A stretch of DNA of 64,000 nt from contig CAWJKP010000001.1 in assembly GCA_963843465.1 (NCBI GenBank), positions 620,001 to 684,000 on the forward strand, given 5' to 3'. The DNA is from CAWJKP01 sp963843465 (GTDB lineage: Bacteria; Planctomycetota; Planctomycetia; Pirellulales; Thermoguttaceae). Both the position numbers and the translations under genes were made by a program. Every line of letters begins with the position of its first letter. Position 1 is the stretch's first letter. Below are positions 19,538 through 30,379 of the stretch, one piece after another. Below the pieces are notes generated by a model, which saw only the letters and a list, made by a program, of their open reading frames with translations, did not search any database and was not told the DNA's origin.

Positions 19538-20177
19538 ATGGAGCGACCTCTGCTGCGTCTTCAGCACGCTTGGACTTCGCCTTGGCAGTAACCTGAATCT
19601 GCGTGGCGCGCTTCCGCTCGTCATAGAACCAAGCCACCTTGAGCTTGTCTCCCACGTTCAACCCTGCGATGATTTGCACCAAACGCTGGTCCACGCTCTT
19701 CGTCGCCGGGTTCCAGACGGCCACATAGCGCTCGGTATGGCCCCGACCGCTGGGCTTCAGGTCGAAGGTAGGCCATTTTGGGTCCGCGTCCACGGCAACA
19801 ACCGTTCCCGCGGCCATGCCGACTCGGGCCTTGGAATGGAGCGCCTGGATGCCGGCGAGCACCGGGTCCTGCTCGCCCTGAAACTGGAACATAACGAGAT
19901 TCGTCGGGAAGACGATCTTCAGCGCAGTCTGAACGTCCGCCTTCGGTGTGCCGCCCTTTGGGGCCAGGAGGTAGCGTCTCGCGTCCTTCTCACCTTCGGC
20001 CTTGATGGTAATGTCCTTGTCGGTCTTGGCGGTGACGATGCCGAAGACGACTTTGGCATCTGGCCCTGGATGTGCGGCCTTCTTTTCGGCGGCGTGTGCC
20101 ACCGGCAAAGTGACGCAGAGCCCAGAGGCCAAGAGCGCCCCAGACAGGATACTCGTGAACGACCTTCCAACTCTCAT
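19530..20177 (-). CDS. Secreted protein of unknown function, 215 aa
   Basis: The ATG at 20177 follows GGGAGCGGGTG and opens a Sec signal (RSFTSILSGALLASGLCVTLPVAHAA). The mature part starts with a Lys-rich stretch and then beta-rich sequence, including VVFGIVTAKTDKDITIKAEG, VGMAAGTVVAVDADPKWPTF and LNVGDKLKVAWFYDERKR. These look like two small OB- or SH3-like beta barrels. It ends in a basic and Ala-rich tail. I do not recognise a named family. The stop lies exactly beside a broken ADP-ribosylglycohydrolase gene. Confidence 0.75.
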   Translation of the reverse strand: MRVGRSFTSILSGALLASGLCVTLPVAHAAEKKAAHPGPDAKVVFGIVTAKTDKDITIKAEGEKDARRYLLAPKGGTPKADVQTALKIVFPTNLVMFQFQGEQDPVLAGIQALHSKARVGMAAGTVVAVDADPKWPTFDLKPSGRGHTERYVAVWNPATKSVDQRLVQIIAGLNVGDKLKVAWFYDERKRATQIQVTAKAKSKRAEDAAEVAPSP

Positions 20178-20351
20178 CACCCGCTCCCTTCCATTCGGTA
20201 CAATCTTGGTTGGTATCCATTTTACTCGACCACGCCAGTGGCCGAAGACGTTGTTGCGGGCGAACGGCCCGATTTTCGGGCCGCCTTCCGTTTGCTGGGT
20301 TTTCGGATTATTGTCCTCGTCAGACAATCGAGAAGCGGCGTCTTGTGCAAA

Positions 20352-21340
20352 TCATGACTCGCCGCCTGGTCCCCCCGCTTTTTTGCCAAAACTCGACCGC
20401 CAGCCGGGGTTCGTCACTGGCGATACGCCAAGAGGTAGTGGTTCCACCAGCTTGCCATAAAGATCAGGGCGACGGGCGCGGAGATAACGACGACCGCTAG
20501 AGAGGTCGATCTTCTCAGGCGTGCATAACCCGACCACCACGTCGTCACCCAAAGCATGACTCTCTGTGATAATCTCGCCCATGGGATCAAGCACCATGGC
20601 GTTGCCGGGCTTGATCGAATCGTGGTCGCAACCGACGGCATTGCTGAAAATGTAGTAAACGCCGTTCTCGTAAGCCCTGGTGGGCAGCCAGCGCGTCAGC
20701 CATCCACGCCCTTTAGGGCCCATGAATTCCAGTCGCAACGGGACGGGGTCGCGATGGCGGTCGTCCCACAACTTGGGGTCGATCGTACCTCTCCCTGGCA
20801 TGGTGCTGGGCACGCCGCCGGTCACATGGGCGCGAAGATTACTTCCGCACCCATGAGGGCCAAGATGCGGGGATTCTCGGGTAGGTTGTTGTCATAACAG
20901 GTGAGGATGCCGCAACGGACTCCCAGCAGGTCGAAGACCGAATAATCGCTGCCCGGGACGATGTCGGGGTGGATGAACGGGTGAAGTTTCCAGTGCTTTC
21001 CCACGAATCCCTCGGGGGTGACTGCCACACAGGCGTTGTAAAGCCTGCCCTCCGCCGACTCGATCAAGCCCGCCAGAAGGGCGACGTGGAACTTCCGCGC
21101 CAGGTCGATCAAACGGCGCGTGCTCGGCCCATCGGGGACAGGTTCCGCAATCGCCGCGATTTGCTCGTGCGACAGCGTTTGCAGGAACGTATATCCTGTG
21201 ACACAGCACTCGTGGAAGCTGACAATATCTGCTCCTCGTGCCGTCGCGTCTCGCGTGAGATCCGCGATCCGGCTGAAGTTGTAGTCCTTGTCGGCATCGC
21301 GGGCTTCAAACTGGGCAGCAGCAATCCGAATGTCGCGCAT
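20352..21340 (-). CDS. Nitrilase-superfamily carbon-nitrogen hydrolase, frameshifted
   Basis: From the ATG at 21340 (MRDIRIAAAQFEARDADK) the protein shows the Glu-Lys-Cys triad of the superfamily: Glu in the FNFS...FHECCVTGY region, Lys in GKHWKLHPF, and Cys in GILTCYDNNLPENPR. A premature TGA at 20822 follows IFAPM. Adding one C to the CCC there restores IFAPHVTGG and the rest of the enzyme to 20352, about 330 aa in all. Members hydrolyse nitriles, amides or N-carbamoyl compounds; the ECCVTGY context fits amidases. A one-base homopolymer loss is the simplest explanation. It is cytoplasmic with no operon partner. Confidence 0.85.
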
Positions 21341-21788
21341 TACTTTGCCCTCCCGGTTTAGCGATCGTGCCATCTCTGGGGTGGTAGTGGCTCGGCGGCG
21401 AGTCGATCGCACCGACGCGCGTCCAAGGGTTTCATGCTACTCTGCGGGCCATCAAGAACGCAACTTCTGGCGGCATTCTTGCCGGAGGTAGGTATGCCAT
21501 CGTGGACCAGACGGTCCAGCGGGGAAAGAAAGGTTGGCACGTCGGCCAGGACGAGGGGTCGTTTGGGCACGTCATCAGGGCTCATGGGTCGTCCTCTGCG
21601 ACTCGATCCGCACGACCGGATCGCCTCCACCCTGGGCACTCCGCGGGTAGGATGCATGCTACTGTACAGCACCGTCCAATGACGGCCGACCCTGCCGCTC
21701 TTGACAGGCTTCACGTTGCAGCGTTACTTTCGTCTCCTGGAGTTCTCGCACCAGGAATAGGGTAACTCGCCGACTCGGAGGCATCCCC
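21341..21788. other. Divergent intergenic region
   Basis: About 450 bases separate the divergently oriented nitrilase and beta-helix genes and must hold both promoters. A minus frame (starting near 21585, MSPDDVPKRPLVLADVPTF) looks weakly coding but has no supported start or family. No operator or terminator can be named. Confidence 0.4.
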
Positions 21789-23333
21789 ATGCGACCATCG
21801 CTCACCGTTTCCTGCGGCCTCGTGTTACTTGCCTGCCACATGTTCGTTCTCAGCTCTGCCGGGCAAGGCGCAACACGCGTCGCCCAGAGCCTCTCGCAAG
21901 CCGACGTCCAGAAAGCCGTAGACGCGGCAGTTGACGGCGATATCGTGCAGCTTCCCGTCGGCACCGGCACATGGACGGCCAGCGTCACGGTGACCGACAA
22001 GTTCATCACGATCCAAGGCGCCGGGACCGGCAGGACCACGATCGTGGGCGGAGACTATGCACCCAGCGCGACACGTCCCACCCATCGTGTCTTCGAGATC
22101 ACTGCCAAGCCGGGCGGCCTAACACGGCTTACCGGGCTGTCGATAGACGGCGGAACCGGAGCGAAGGACGCTTACAACAAGGGAATGATCGCCTTGGGAG
22201 GAGATTCCAACACCTGGCGCGTCGATCACCTCCGCGTCCGCGCCACGCGGACGTGCGTAATGCACGTCTCCGCATCCGGCGGGGTGATCGACCACAACAC
22301 GTTCGTACTGGTGGGGTGGATCTTCGGGATTTACGGTTTCAACGGCAGCGGGTCCTATGGCGATCCGGCTTGGGCCGAGGCAACCGACCTGGGCTCGGGC
22401 AAGAAAGCTTTCTTCGTCGAGGACAACGTATTCGTCGCCACCGACCGGTCGTTCGCGCTCGATGGATGGAAGGGCCAGCGCGTCGTCGTCCGGCACAACA
22501 CCTTCAGGAACGCCCTGATCGGGAATCACGGGACGGAATCGAGTGGGCGATTGCGAGGCGCGCGCAGCTTCGAGATTTATGAGAATGTCATCCAGTACAC
22601 GGGGACGAACTGGCCCGACGCCATCGGTTTTCGCTCCGGCACAGGAGTCGTGTTCAACAACCGGATCGACGGCGACTTCAAGGAGGCGATGCACGTGGAC
22701 AATTACCGCGACTGGAGGTCCTTCTCGCCGTGGGGGATTGCCTCGGGAGAGGGTCCCTTCGACAATAACGACGTGGACGAGCACGGCAAACCGGTCGTTT
22801 ACGATTCCGGCACGCATACCGGCGCCCAGGGAATGTCGGTGCTGGTGTGTGCCGGAAAGAAGTGGATCGGGAACCAGTGGCGGGGCTACTCCGTGTTCAA
22901 TACCGCGACAGGCAAGAGCAGCATCATCACGTCCAACACCGGAGACACGATCGTCGCGCGCATCGACAGCAGCTATGGCGGGGCAAACCTTGTATGGAAC
23001 ACGGGAGACGGGTTCAGGATCCAGCGGTGCCTGGTGGCCTTGGACCAAATGGGAAGAGGCAAGGGGAAACTGATTTCGGGTGATGTGCCTAGGCCCGCTG
23101 CATGGCCGGAAGAGGTCCTGGACCCGGTGCACGTGTGGAACAACACGCTGAACGGTCGTGTCGGGAGACTAGTCAGCAGTTCCCCACACTTGAGAGACGG
23201 TGTTGACTTCTTCAATGGCACGCCCAAGCCCGGCTACAATCCCTACACCTATCCCCATCCCCTGGCAGATCCCGCGGGCTCGGCGGCCCGAGAGCCGGTT
23301 TTCGTGCCGGAAGGGGCCAGCAAACGGCGTTAG
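21789..23333 (+). CDS. Secreted parallel beta-helix (pectate-lyase-like) protein, 514 aa
   Basis: A Sec signal with a Cys near its end (LVLLACHMF) opens the protein. DVQKAVDAAVDGDIVQLPVG is the usual start of right-handed parallel beta-helix proteins. It is followed by many short Asn/Gly-ended turns, such as DHNTFVLVGW, EDNVFVATD, RHNTFRNALIGNHG and NRIDGDF. The N-terminal half has the pattern of polysaccharide lyases or epimerases. Catalytic residues cannot be assigned from sequence alone. It probably acts on extracellular polysaccharide. It starts after CCTGGAG/AGGC sequence about 8 bases away and stands alone, converging with the GH2 gene. Confidence 0.8.
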   Translation: MRPSLTVSCGLVLLACHMFVLSSAGQGATRVAQSLSQADVQKAVDAAVDGDIVQLPVGTGTWTASVTVTDKFITIQGAGTGRTTIVGGDYAPSATRPTHRVFEITAKPGGLTRLTGLSIDGGTGAKDAYNKGMIALGGDSNTWRVDHLRVRATRTCVMHVSASGGVIDHNTFVLVGWIFGIYGFNGSGSYGDPAWAEATDLGSGKKAFFVEDNVFVATDRSFALDGWKGQRVVVRHNTFRNALIGNHGTESSGRLRGARSFEIYENVIQYTGTNWPDAIGFRSGTGVVFNNRIDGDFKEAMHVDNYRDWRSFSPWGIASGEGPFDNNDVDEHGKPVVYDSGTHTGAQGMSVLVCAGKKWIGNQWRGYSVFNTATGKSSIITSNTGDTIVARIDSSYGGANLVWNTGDGFRIQRCLVALDQMGRGKGKLISGDVPRPAAWPEEVLDPVHVWNNTLNGRVGRLVSSSPHLRDGVDFFNGTPKPGYNPYTYPHPLADPAGSAAREPVFVPEGASKRR

Positions 23334-23520
23334 TGGCCGTGGGGACGCTCGACGCCAAGCCGCCAGAGAACAACCGCACCGTGACGACAGCACGCTGGAA
23401 GTGTCCCCTGGGACCGAGATTGCCTGCGCAGGGAGGTCCTGGCAACGCCGAGAGGGCTTCCCGGGGCAACCCCCAGGACCTCGTGACCCTCATGCATGAT
23501 TTGGAAGTTAATAAGTCCCC

Positions 23521-26500
23521 TCACCAGTCCGGCTCGAACACGCCGAACCAACGCCGGCTCTTCGAGTCGCTGCCGACGACCTTCAGCTGCAACGGCTTGG
23601 CGGGCGTTAGTCGTCCGGAGGCCACGGTCAGCGTGAACGTGCCGAACTCCTCCGTCATCGTGTCGCGGACGTACTTCAGACTGATCGACTTGTCCGCACT
23701 CTGCCACACGGTGTCGCGCTGGCTGATTTCGGCGATGTCGATGGCCTTCTCACCATCGACGTAAAGGGTGAAGCTTCCTTCCGGTTCGGCGAAGTAGCCC
23801 ATGCCGCCGTCCCAGACCACGGCATATTGCGGCCGGGTGCGGACGTCTGCGGGCACCGGCTGCGTTTCCCAGATGAGCACGTTCTTGCCGTTCATCGCCC
23901 GGGCCACGTCGATCTGGGTCGTTCCGACCAAGAGCTGATCGCGCCCGGTGTCTCCGGCGGCGATCGTCCGCTGCCAGCCGCTGTGCGACCGGAAAGGCAG
24001 ACGGACGACGCCCTTAGGCTGGAAGGCCTCAGACCGCGCGTGGCGGATCAGGCCGTCCAAAAGGCACGTGCCTTCCGGCGTCCCGGAGAGAAGGTCGAGG
24101 CCGACGCAGATCAGCAGGCGGCCGCGATCGCAACGAGCCTGGCCAGCGTAGAGGAAGAACTTATCGCGCCCCTCGCCGACGACGAACACGTCGTCCGGAC
24201 GCATGCCGGCTAGCGGCAGCGGTACGCCCGTCTTGAGGATACGGAAGGCCAGGGGCGACAAATATCCTTCGTGCGGAAAATCGCCCAGGGCGGGGTGCTT
24301 GGCCAGGGCGGTGCCCACCTGGTTCTCCATCGACCACCAGCCGAGCGCGACGTTCGGTCTACCCGCGGCACCGCTGATGACCAGCACGCGTTTCCCGGCG
24401 GCCAACGCGGGCACGATCTCCGGCGAGTTGCCTGGAGCGATGAGCAGTTCCGCCCGCTCCGCGTCGGGCGCGACGGCGGCGACCAGTCCCGTGTAGAGCT
24501 TTTCCAGGGCGGGCAACAGTGCCGGCGAGACGGCGATCCCGCGCCCGTCCTGCTTGTCTCGCTTGGGGAAGAGCCAGAAGTCCCACGTGTTGCGAGCGAT
24601 GCCTCCGGGGAGCTCGGCCTCCAACACCGCACGAACGGGCGCAGCGACCGCCGGAATCGCGATCGGCACCTCGGCCAGCGGCTGGGTGCTGCCCAGCTCT
24701 ACGTCGTCGCAATCGGCCTGGCCGCCGGCAAACACTTGAGGGCCGGCGCGAAGCGTCCAGCGGAGCTGCGGCTTTTGGAGCCGGGCGTCGCCGTAGTGGG
24801 TGATCCAGAAGCCGGCCTTCACCACCTCGCCCGAGACGGCGATCGGGTCCTTGAGTTGCGTCTTCAACAGCAGCGCGGTCGGCCCGTTGAACTGCCGGAA
24901 GAACTCGGGCGTCGTGCCGCCGGATTTCGGCTCCCAGAAGGCGTTGAATAGCCCTTGGGCCGTGTACGTGCTGCCCTGCTGGATGATCACATCGACGATC
25001 GTCCAATAGTCGTAGCCGCAACACGCCGGATCGAGCCGGGCAGCCTCGATGCCCCGTTTCTGGTAGCAGCGTTGCAGCGCGTGGGCGGCGTCCTGGATGG
25101 CGTCGCCCCAGCGGCGGTCGAGGCCGGCGGCGGCAAGTTCCCTGTCGCGGGCCGCCATCGTGACCGGGGGGAGCATCACGCCCGAAAACCGCGGCTCCAG
25201 CCGCGCGTCCTGCTTGACGCTCAAGTTGAGGTATTCGTGGGCCACGAACGGCGCGTCGCAGCGGAAGGAGCCGGGCTCCCAGACGTCGATCGGTCCGCTG
25301 CGGAAATCGGAGTTCTCGGCCGTGTTGACTCCTCCGTCCTGATGGAGCACCAGGCGGTTGGGATCGAGCCGCTTGGCCAGCTTGTAGATCTCCTTGTCCA
25401 GCGGCTTGCCCAGCAGGCCCTCATTTCCCGTGCAATAGGTGGTAAAGGAGACGTAGCGGCGGTAATGGCGATAGAGCTCGACGAGGTCTCGCATCGGATC
25501 GAAGCAAAAAGCCTCGGTGGGATAGTCGCCGTAGTAGGGCAGCTCAGGCTGGACCATGATGCCCGCCTCGTCGGCCGCCTCGTAGTATTCCGGCCATTCG
25601 CAGTGCGTGTGGCAGCGGACGTAGTTGAAGCCGGCCGCCCGGGCGATATTCAGGTGCTTGAGATGCTCTTCCTTCGAGGCCGGCGAGACGAGCGACAGCG
25701 GATAGACGCTGTCGTCGCCGAAGCCGCGCAGGAAGATCGGCTTGTCGTTAAGGAAAAACCGCTTGCCGCGGACTTCGATCTTCCGCACGCCGAACCGCTC
25801 GGCGCGGCCGTGGATCGGCGCGTCGCCGTCCGACAGCGTCAGCTCGGCCCGATAGAGCGAGGGCGACTCCGGTGACCAGGGCCGAAAGGGCGCAAGCGGC
25901 ACCCGGCAGGCCACATCGACGCTCCGGCCGGCCTCGGCCAGCGCGACGGGCTGGCTGCCGGAGCCGGCCGGGCGGCCCTCGGCCGTGGTGACGGCAACGA
26001 GGAGCACCGGGCGTTTGAGCAAGCCCGCCGGCGTCGCGCAGGCGATCGTGGCATGGACTTCGGCCGTCTGGTGGTCAAAATCGCCCCGGACCCAGGCGTC
26101 GTCGATCCGCATGTCGGGCGTGGCCTCCAGCTCGACATCGCGGTAGAGTCCGCCGAAGCGGTGCGTGGCGACGAACTGGCCCTTGCGGCTGGGCAGGACG
26201 TTGTTGACCGCGGCGACCACCACGGCCGGCTGCCCGGCTTCCACTAGGTCGGTCACGTCGTACTTGTACGTGCCGCAGTAGCTGTCGACCCAGGCGGCCG
26301 TCTTGCCGTTGACCCAGAACCAGCCTTGCGACCGCACGCCGCCGACCTTGAGCCAGACACGTTTGCCGCGCCACGCAAGGGGCACCTCGACCGACTTGCG
26401 ATACCAGGCCTCGCCCTGGTAGATGTGGCGGAGCGGCTTGGCGCCGTGATCCCACTTGCAGTCCCACGAGTCGCCCATGCCCGGCTTGCCCACGCCCTGG

Positions 26501-26859
26501 GCCTCCCAGCAGCCGGGCACGGCGAGGGTCTGCGATCCCGGCCAGGGCTTCGCGTAGAAGGCGACCCAGGCCGGATGCCGCGACGGCGCCACGCCCTGGG
26601 TGACGAACTCCCATGCGCCGCGGAGCGACAACACGCACTCCTTCGGCGACCGCACGGCCGGATTCACCACGGCCGGGACCGCCCGTCGATAGGCCCAGGT
26701 CTCCACGCCGGAAAGCGGGCCGTCCTGGGCCGACGCCGCAACGCAGCCAAGCCACGCGATCGCCGCGGCCAAGAGGCCCACTGCCTCACGTTTCGCGGCG
26801 TCGTTCCATGCTCGTTGCGGCCGTCCTATTCCGGGCATTTCGGTCAGGGCGTGCAACAT
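23521..26859 (-). CDS. Secreted GH2-family beta-galactosidase/glucuronidase-like enzyme, about 1112 aa
   Basis: Two adjacent ATGs follow AAAGGAG; the one at 26859 has the better spacing. A signal region (GLLAAAIAWLGCVAASAQ) precedes the N-terminal jelly-roll (RKSVEVPLAWRGKRVWLKVGG), the Ig-like domain and the TIM barrel (NIARAAGFNYVRCHTHCEW, with GIMVQPELPYYGDYP). The acid/base Glu is in TYCTGNEGLLG. The C-terminal 400 residues are beta-rich and end with a domain of the type found appended to planctomycete GH2 enzymes. The reaction is hydrolysis of a beta-linked galactoside, mannoside or uronide; which one cannot be told. It is intact, unlike many neighbours. Confidence 0.88.
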   Translation of the reverse strand: MLHALTEMPGIGRPQRAWNDAAKREAVGLLAAAIAWLGCVAASAQDGPLSGVETWAYRRAVPAVVNPAVRSPKECVLSLRGAWEFVTQGVAPSRHPAWVAFYAKPWPGSQTLAVPGCWEAQGVGKPGMGDSWDCKWDHGAKPLRHIYQGEAWYRKSVEVPLAWRGKRVWLKVGGVRSQGWFWVNGKTAAWVDSYCGTYKYDVTDLVEAGQPAVVVAAVNNVLPSRKGQFVATHRFGGLYRDVELEATPDMRIDDAWVRGDFDHQTAEVHATIACATPAGLLKRPVLLVAVTTAEGRPAGSGSQPVALAEAGRSVDVACRVPLAPFRPWSPESPSLYRAELTLSDGDAPIHGRAERFGVRKIEVRGKRFFLNDKPIFLRGFGDDSVYPLSLVSPASKEEHLKHLNIARAAGFNYVRCHTHCEWPEYYEAADEAGIMVQPELPYYGDYPTEAFCFDPMRDLVELYRHYRRYVSFTTYCTGNEGLLGKPLDKEIYKLAKRLDPNRLVLHQDGGVNTAENSDFRSGPIDVWEPGSFRCDAPFVAHEYLNLSVKQDARLEPRFSGVMLPPVTMAARDRELAAAGLDRRWGDAIQDAAHALQRCYQKRGIEAARLDPACCGYDYWTIVDVIIQQGSTYTAQGLFNAFWEPKSGGTTPEFFRQFNGPTALLLKTQLKDPIAVSGEVVKAGFWITHYGDARLQKPQLRWTLRAGPQVFAGGQADCDDVELGSTQPLAEVPIAIPAVAAPVRAVLEAELPGGIARNTWDFWLFPKRDKQDGRGIAVSPALLPALEKLYTGLVAAVAPDAERAELLIAPGNSPEIVPALAAGKRVLVISGAAGRPNVALGWWSMENQVGTALAKHPALGDFPHEGYLSPLAFRILKTGVPLPLAGMRPDDVFVVGEGRDKFFLYAGQARCDRGRLLICVGLDLLSGTPEGTCLLDGLIRHARSEAFQPKGVVRLPFRSHSGWQRTIAAGDTGRDQLLVGTTQIDVARAMNGKNVLIWETQPVPADVRTRPQYAVVWDGGMGYFAEPEGSFTLYVDGEKAIDIAEISQRDTVWQSADKSISLKYVRDTMTEEFGTFTLTVASGRLTPAKPLQLKVVGSDSKSRRWFGVFEPDW

Positions 26860-27094
26860 CATGGGCTCCTTTTCGTCAGTTGGCAAGGTCTACGCGCACG
26901 AGTCGTGTTCATCCACGACGAAAGGCAGAAGTTTGGTGGCTTTCCGGTGTGCGAACTCGGCGGCTGGCCCCGTGAAGCGTGCCCTGCCATTCTCGCACAG
27001 GCCCGTGCCGTCCGCCAGTAGGCCGCGTAGGGCCCTCAAGAACGCTGCTGCTGCACGCAACGGCCAAAGCCGACCAAGAGCCAGCCCAGCCTGG

Positions 27095-27310
27095 AAAGGC
27101 CGTCAGACCGTAGCCGACCTAGAGGGCATCGTGCGTACCCTCTGGCCTCCTGTTTCTGCGTCGTCTCCCGCGTGCCAATCCTGGTGCCCCGCTACGGCCC
27201 TAGGATCGCCCCTGACGCCCTCGGCGCCCAGGCTGGTCAAAGGCCAACCCGGCCCTCCGAGGCTGCCAGCGGCTGCGCAGAGCGCATGGGGCCGCGGGAA
27301 CCCACCGGCC
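27095..27310. repeat. Dispersed degenerate repeat, copy B
   Basis: It begins near AGACCGTAGCCGACCTAGAG and contains CCTCGGCGCCCAGGCTGGTC and GCCAGCGGCTGCG. It is directly followed by copy C, so the two form an imperfect tandem pair. Partial matches also precede it (27018-27090). Each is disrupted by indels relative to the others. Confidence 0.55.
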
Positions 27311-27319
27311 CTACGTATC

Positions 27320-27590
27320 CCCTGATCGACAACCCCGCAGCCTCCTGGTACAACAGCATTCGGCCGAGAGGTGCCAGACCGTAGCCGACCTGGAAGGCAC
27401 TGTGCCTACCCTCTCGGCCTCCTCTTTCTACGCCGTTTCCCATTGCCAGCCCAAGCAGCCCTCCAAGGCCCCAAGAACGTCGCTGTGGCCCTCGGCGCCC
27501 AGGCGGGTCTTAGAGCCACCCCTGCCCTCCGAGGCCGCCAGCGGGCCTGCAAAAAAGCGCAGGCGGCTTGCGAGAAACATCCGTTGGTCT
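27320..27590. repeat. Dispersed degenerate repeat, copy C
   Basis: This is the most complete copy. It starts CTGATCGACAACCCCGC, passes GTACAACAGCATTCGGCC, then CGTAGCCGACCTGGAAGGC, and ends with GCCAGCGGGCCTGCAAAAAA. Copy D at 30380-30620 shares the same order of blocks including the GATCGACAAC start. The spelling CTGTGGCCCTCGGCGCCCAG is shared with copy A. The region from 26860 to 27738 holds no supported gene. Confidence 0.6.
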
Positions 27591-27738
27591 GAAGGCAGAA
27601 TGGTTCTCGGCGCACTGCCTGACACGCTAACGGCGACGCCGCCAGATTCCGACACGAGACGTTTGACAGCCGCAACATCCCCAATTAAGACAATCTTAGC
27701 ACGGCACCCAACCCCTCAATCAGAAAGGGAGACAAGCG

Positions 27739-28485
27739 ATGAAGACACGCGTGCCAAGAGCCGCAATTATTGTGGCGGCCGTAGCGGTATTGTTCCTCGT
27801 CGCGGCGCACGCTGCGGAAGAGACCGTCGAGGCCCTGACCCGGAAACTTTGGGCCCCGGAGCGAGTCGAAGGGGCGATTCGCGCCGTCGGCCAGCAGAAA
27901 AGGGACGGCCTGCTGAGCGACGTGGGCTATGCGAAGCGCAAAGCCATGCTGGAAAGCCGCCTGGCCGGCACGTTTAAGCCGACGGCCCTGTCCGTCGAGA
28001 ACCCGCCCCTGAACTTCATCCAGAATGGCGGCTTCGAGCAGATCAACCGGAACTCCGCGCCCAATCGCAGCCGCTGGTTGTGGTGGGGCGGTTGGAGCTG
28101 GGGAGGCAACTACGTGAACATGTGGGAGGACCGCCCCGAATACGTGCACTCGGGAAAATACTCTGCCCGCATCGAGTGCAAAGGCGAGAAGGGCCGCATC
28201 GGCATCAGTACCCCGCCGCTGCCGGTGATCTCCGGGGCCAGGGAGTACAAGCTGACTCTCTGGGCCAAGGGCGAAGGCGACAACGAGTTGTTCGTCAACT
28301 TCGAAGAGGGAGTGACCGGGACGCTCCGCCAAAAGATGCCACCGCAGTGGAAAGAAATCACGGTCATCGGCAAGCCCGAAGGCAGTGGGAGGACCTACCA
28401 AGTGTATCTCTACGTGACCGGCGGCGGCACGATCTGGTTGGACGATGTGGCGCTGGTGCCCGTCGGCGGAAACCTGGATGATTGA
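27739..28485 (+). CDS. Secreted protein with carbohydrate-binding-like domain, 248 aa
   Basis: AAAGGGAG precedes the ATG. A Sec signal (AAIIVAAVAVLFLVAAHA) is followed by a helical segment of about 60 residues. A beta-sandwich then begins at NGGFEQINRNSAPN and continues with YVHSGKYSARIECKG and YKLTLWAKGEGDNELFVNF, ending in GGTIWLDDVALVP. The NGGFE ... HSGKYSA ... WLDDV pattern is that of CenC-like (CBM4/9-type) carbohydrate-binding modules. It carries no catalytic domain. Its stop is 51 bases before the next secreted gene, so the two are probably an operon; the binding module may help that protein act on glycans. Confidence 0.8.
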   Translation: MKTRVPRAAIIVAAVAVLFLVAAHAAEETVEALTRKLWAPERVEGAIRAVGQQKRDGLLSDVGYAKRKAMLESRLAGTFKPTALSVENPPLNFIQNGGFEQINRNSAPNRSRWLWWGGWSWGGNYVNMWEDRPEYVHSGKYSARIECKGEKGRIGISTPPLPVISGAREYKLTLWAKGEGDNELFVNFEEGVTGTLRQKMPPQWKEITVIGKPEGSGRTYQVYLYVTGGGTIWLDDVALVPVGGNLDD

Positions 28486-28535
28486 CCCGCAGGAAACTTA
28501 TCCCGAGAACACCTGACTCGATCAAGGAGACTTCC

Positions 28536-30235
28536 ATGATCCGAAGTATCTTGCTCGCCGCAGTGGTACTGACCGTCTTCGCGGGCCCGGCCCAGGCCGT
28601 CGAGCTGGACCTGTTCGTCACCGACTACAACGAGAACCCGTCACCCGAGCAGACGCCGATGGCGACCCGGGCCATCAGCTATCCCAATGCCGAGGAAGTG
28701 ATGGTGAAGGTCGGCGGAAGAACCGTCACGCACAAGGCCCCGACCTCGGTAGCCGTCATCCCTGCGCCGAAGGGAAAAATGTCCGCGAGGCCGCGATGTT
28801 CGCATCGCTGGGCGAGTACGAGCCGTTTAGCTTTTTGCTCCGGCTCAAGGAGAGTATTGAGGACGTCATGATCGTCGGAAGCGAGCTCCGGGGTCCCGGC
28901 GGGGCGATCCCGGCGGCAAACGTCGCCGTCACCAGCGTTGAGGAGTTTCACGGCGGCGGCCGGCAAATTCTCATGCCCCTGGGCAAGCCCTGGAATATGT
29001 CGGCGCACACGGCGGAGTTCTTCTGGTGTACGGTCAAGGTGCCCGCCGACGCCCGGCCCGGAGTCTACAATGGCGAAGTCGCCGTAACCTCCAAGGGCCA
29101 GAAGATCGGCGCGATCTCCATCGTGCTGGAAGTCTTGCCCATCAAGCTGGAAGACCCGTCCTTCGCGCTGGGCTACAACTACTCCAGTCCCAAGGACAAC
29201 AAGGTCTTGCAAGCCCACCTGGCCGACATGCGGGCCCACGGCATGACCACGGTGGCCGCCCTGTACAACTTTCATCTGCCGGTGTATGACAGCGACACCT
29301 CCGAGCTGGGAGAGTTCCTCGAAGCCTACAAGAAGGCCGGTTACGCAGCCGTATTCTATTACGCCGCCCCCATGGATCTGGAACTGAGCGCGTTGGCCGG
29401 CTACGGCAGCGTGGACAGCCGCCGCTTCCAGCAGAAGTACATCAAGGTCATGCGGACGCTCCACGAGGAGGTCAAGCGGCACGACGTGCCGACCGTCATG
29501 AGCATCGGTGACGAAATGACCAACCGCGGCGTCGAGGGAGTCAAGATCGCCGGCAAGCTCGCCCGGCTGACCTGGGAAGAACTGCCCGAGATCGCCGCCA
29601 CCAGCGATATGAACGGATACCTGGAGGTCATGGCCATGGCGCCGTGGCTCAACGTCGCGACCTTCAATAACGGCTGGAGCGGCATCGACAACCACAACAA
29701 GGGCCGCCACCTGCTGAACCGCGAGTTCTTGGAGGAGCTCCAGAGTAAGACGGGGGCCATCCCCTGGTTCGTCAACGCCGGCACCGGCCGGTTCCCTTTC
29801 GGATTGTTCTTCTGGAAGATGACCAAATATGGCGCCCGGGGTAAGGTTGAGTGGTACTACAACCTAGGCAAGAACGAACCCGGCTCGGTCGTACGCGTCG
29901 ATGGCACGAACGTCTATCCCACCCTCGATTACGAGCGGAGCCGCGAAGGGATCGACGACCTCAAGTACCTCTTGTGGCTCGAAAAACTCATCGCGCAGGC
30001 GAAGAAGGTCGGCAAGGCCCCCGAGGAAGTAGCGAAAGCCGAGACCACGCTGAAGGGTATTTCCGACGCGATTGCCGACGACTGGACGATCTACGACACC
30101 GGCACGCGGTTTTCCATCGACGGCTTCGGCGTGGTCGATCCCGAGAAGGCCGCGTCGCTAGGCCAGTTAAACGCGACCCGCGAGGCGGTCGCCCGGCAGA
30201 TTGTTCGGTTGCAGTCGGCCCTGGCGAAGTATTAA
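28536..30235 (+). CDS. Secreted GH123-like (DUF4091-type) protein, frameshifted
   Basis: AAGGAGACTTCC precedes the ATG and a Sec signal follows (SILLAAVVLTVFAGPAQA). The first 75 residues end at VAVIP. One more C in the CCC at 28760-28762 would restore CAEGKNVREAAMFASLG and the remaining protein. It has an N-terminal beta-sandwich, a TIM-barrel-like middle (HGMTTVAALYNFHLPV, RHDVPTVMSIGDEMTNRG) and the closing PTLDYERSREGIDDLKYLLW, typical of the DUF4091/GH123 group. GH123 enzymes release beta-N-acetylgalactosamine, but substrate assignment here is only suggestive. About 565 aa joined. It follows a carbohydrate-binding protein gene. Confidence 0.75.
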
Positions 30236-30379
30236 CCCGGCAAGCAAGTAGTTTGACTGTGTATCTCGGGAAACAGCGGTATTCTTGAGGTCGAGATGCG
30301 CCGAGAACGGTAGATACCGATTGGGTTTTTTTGGCTACCGCCTGCGGGACCCAGATCGCACACCCGAGTCCATGTGGGT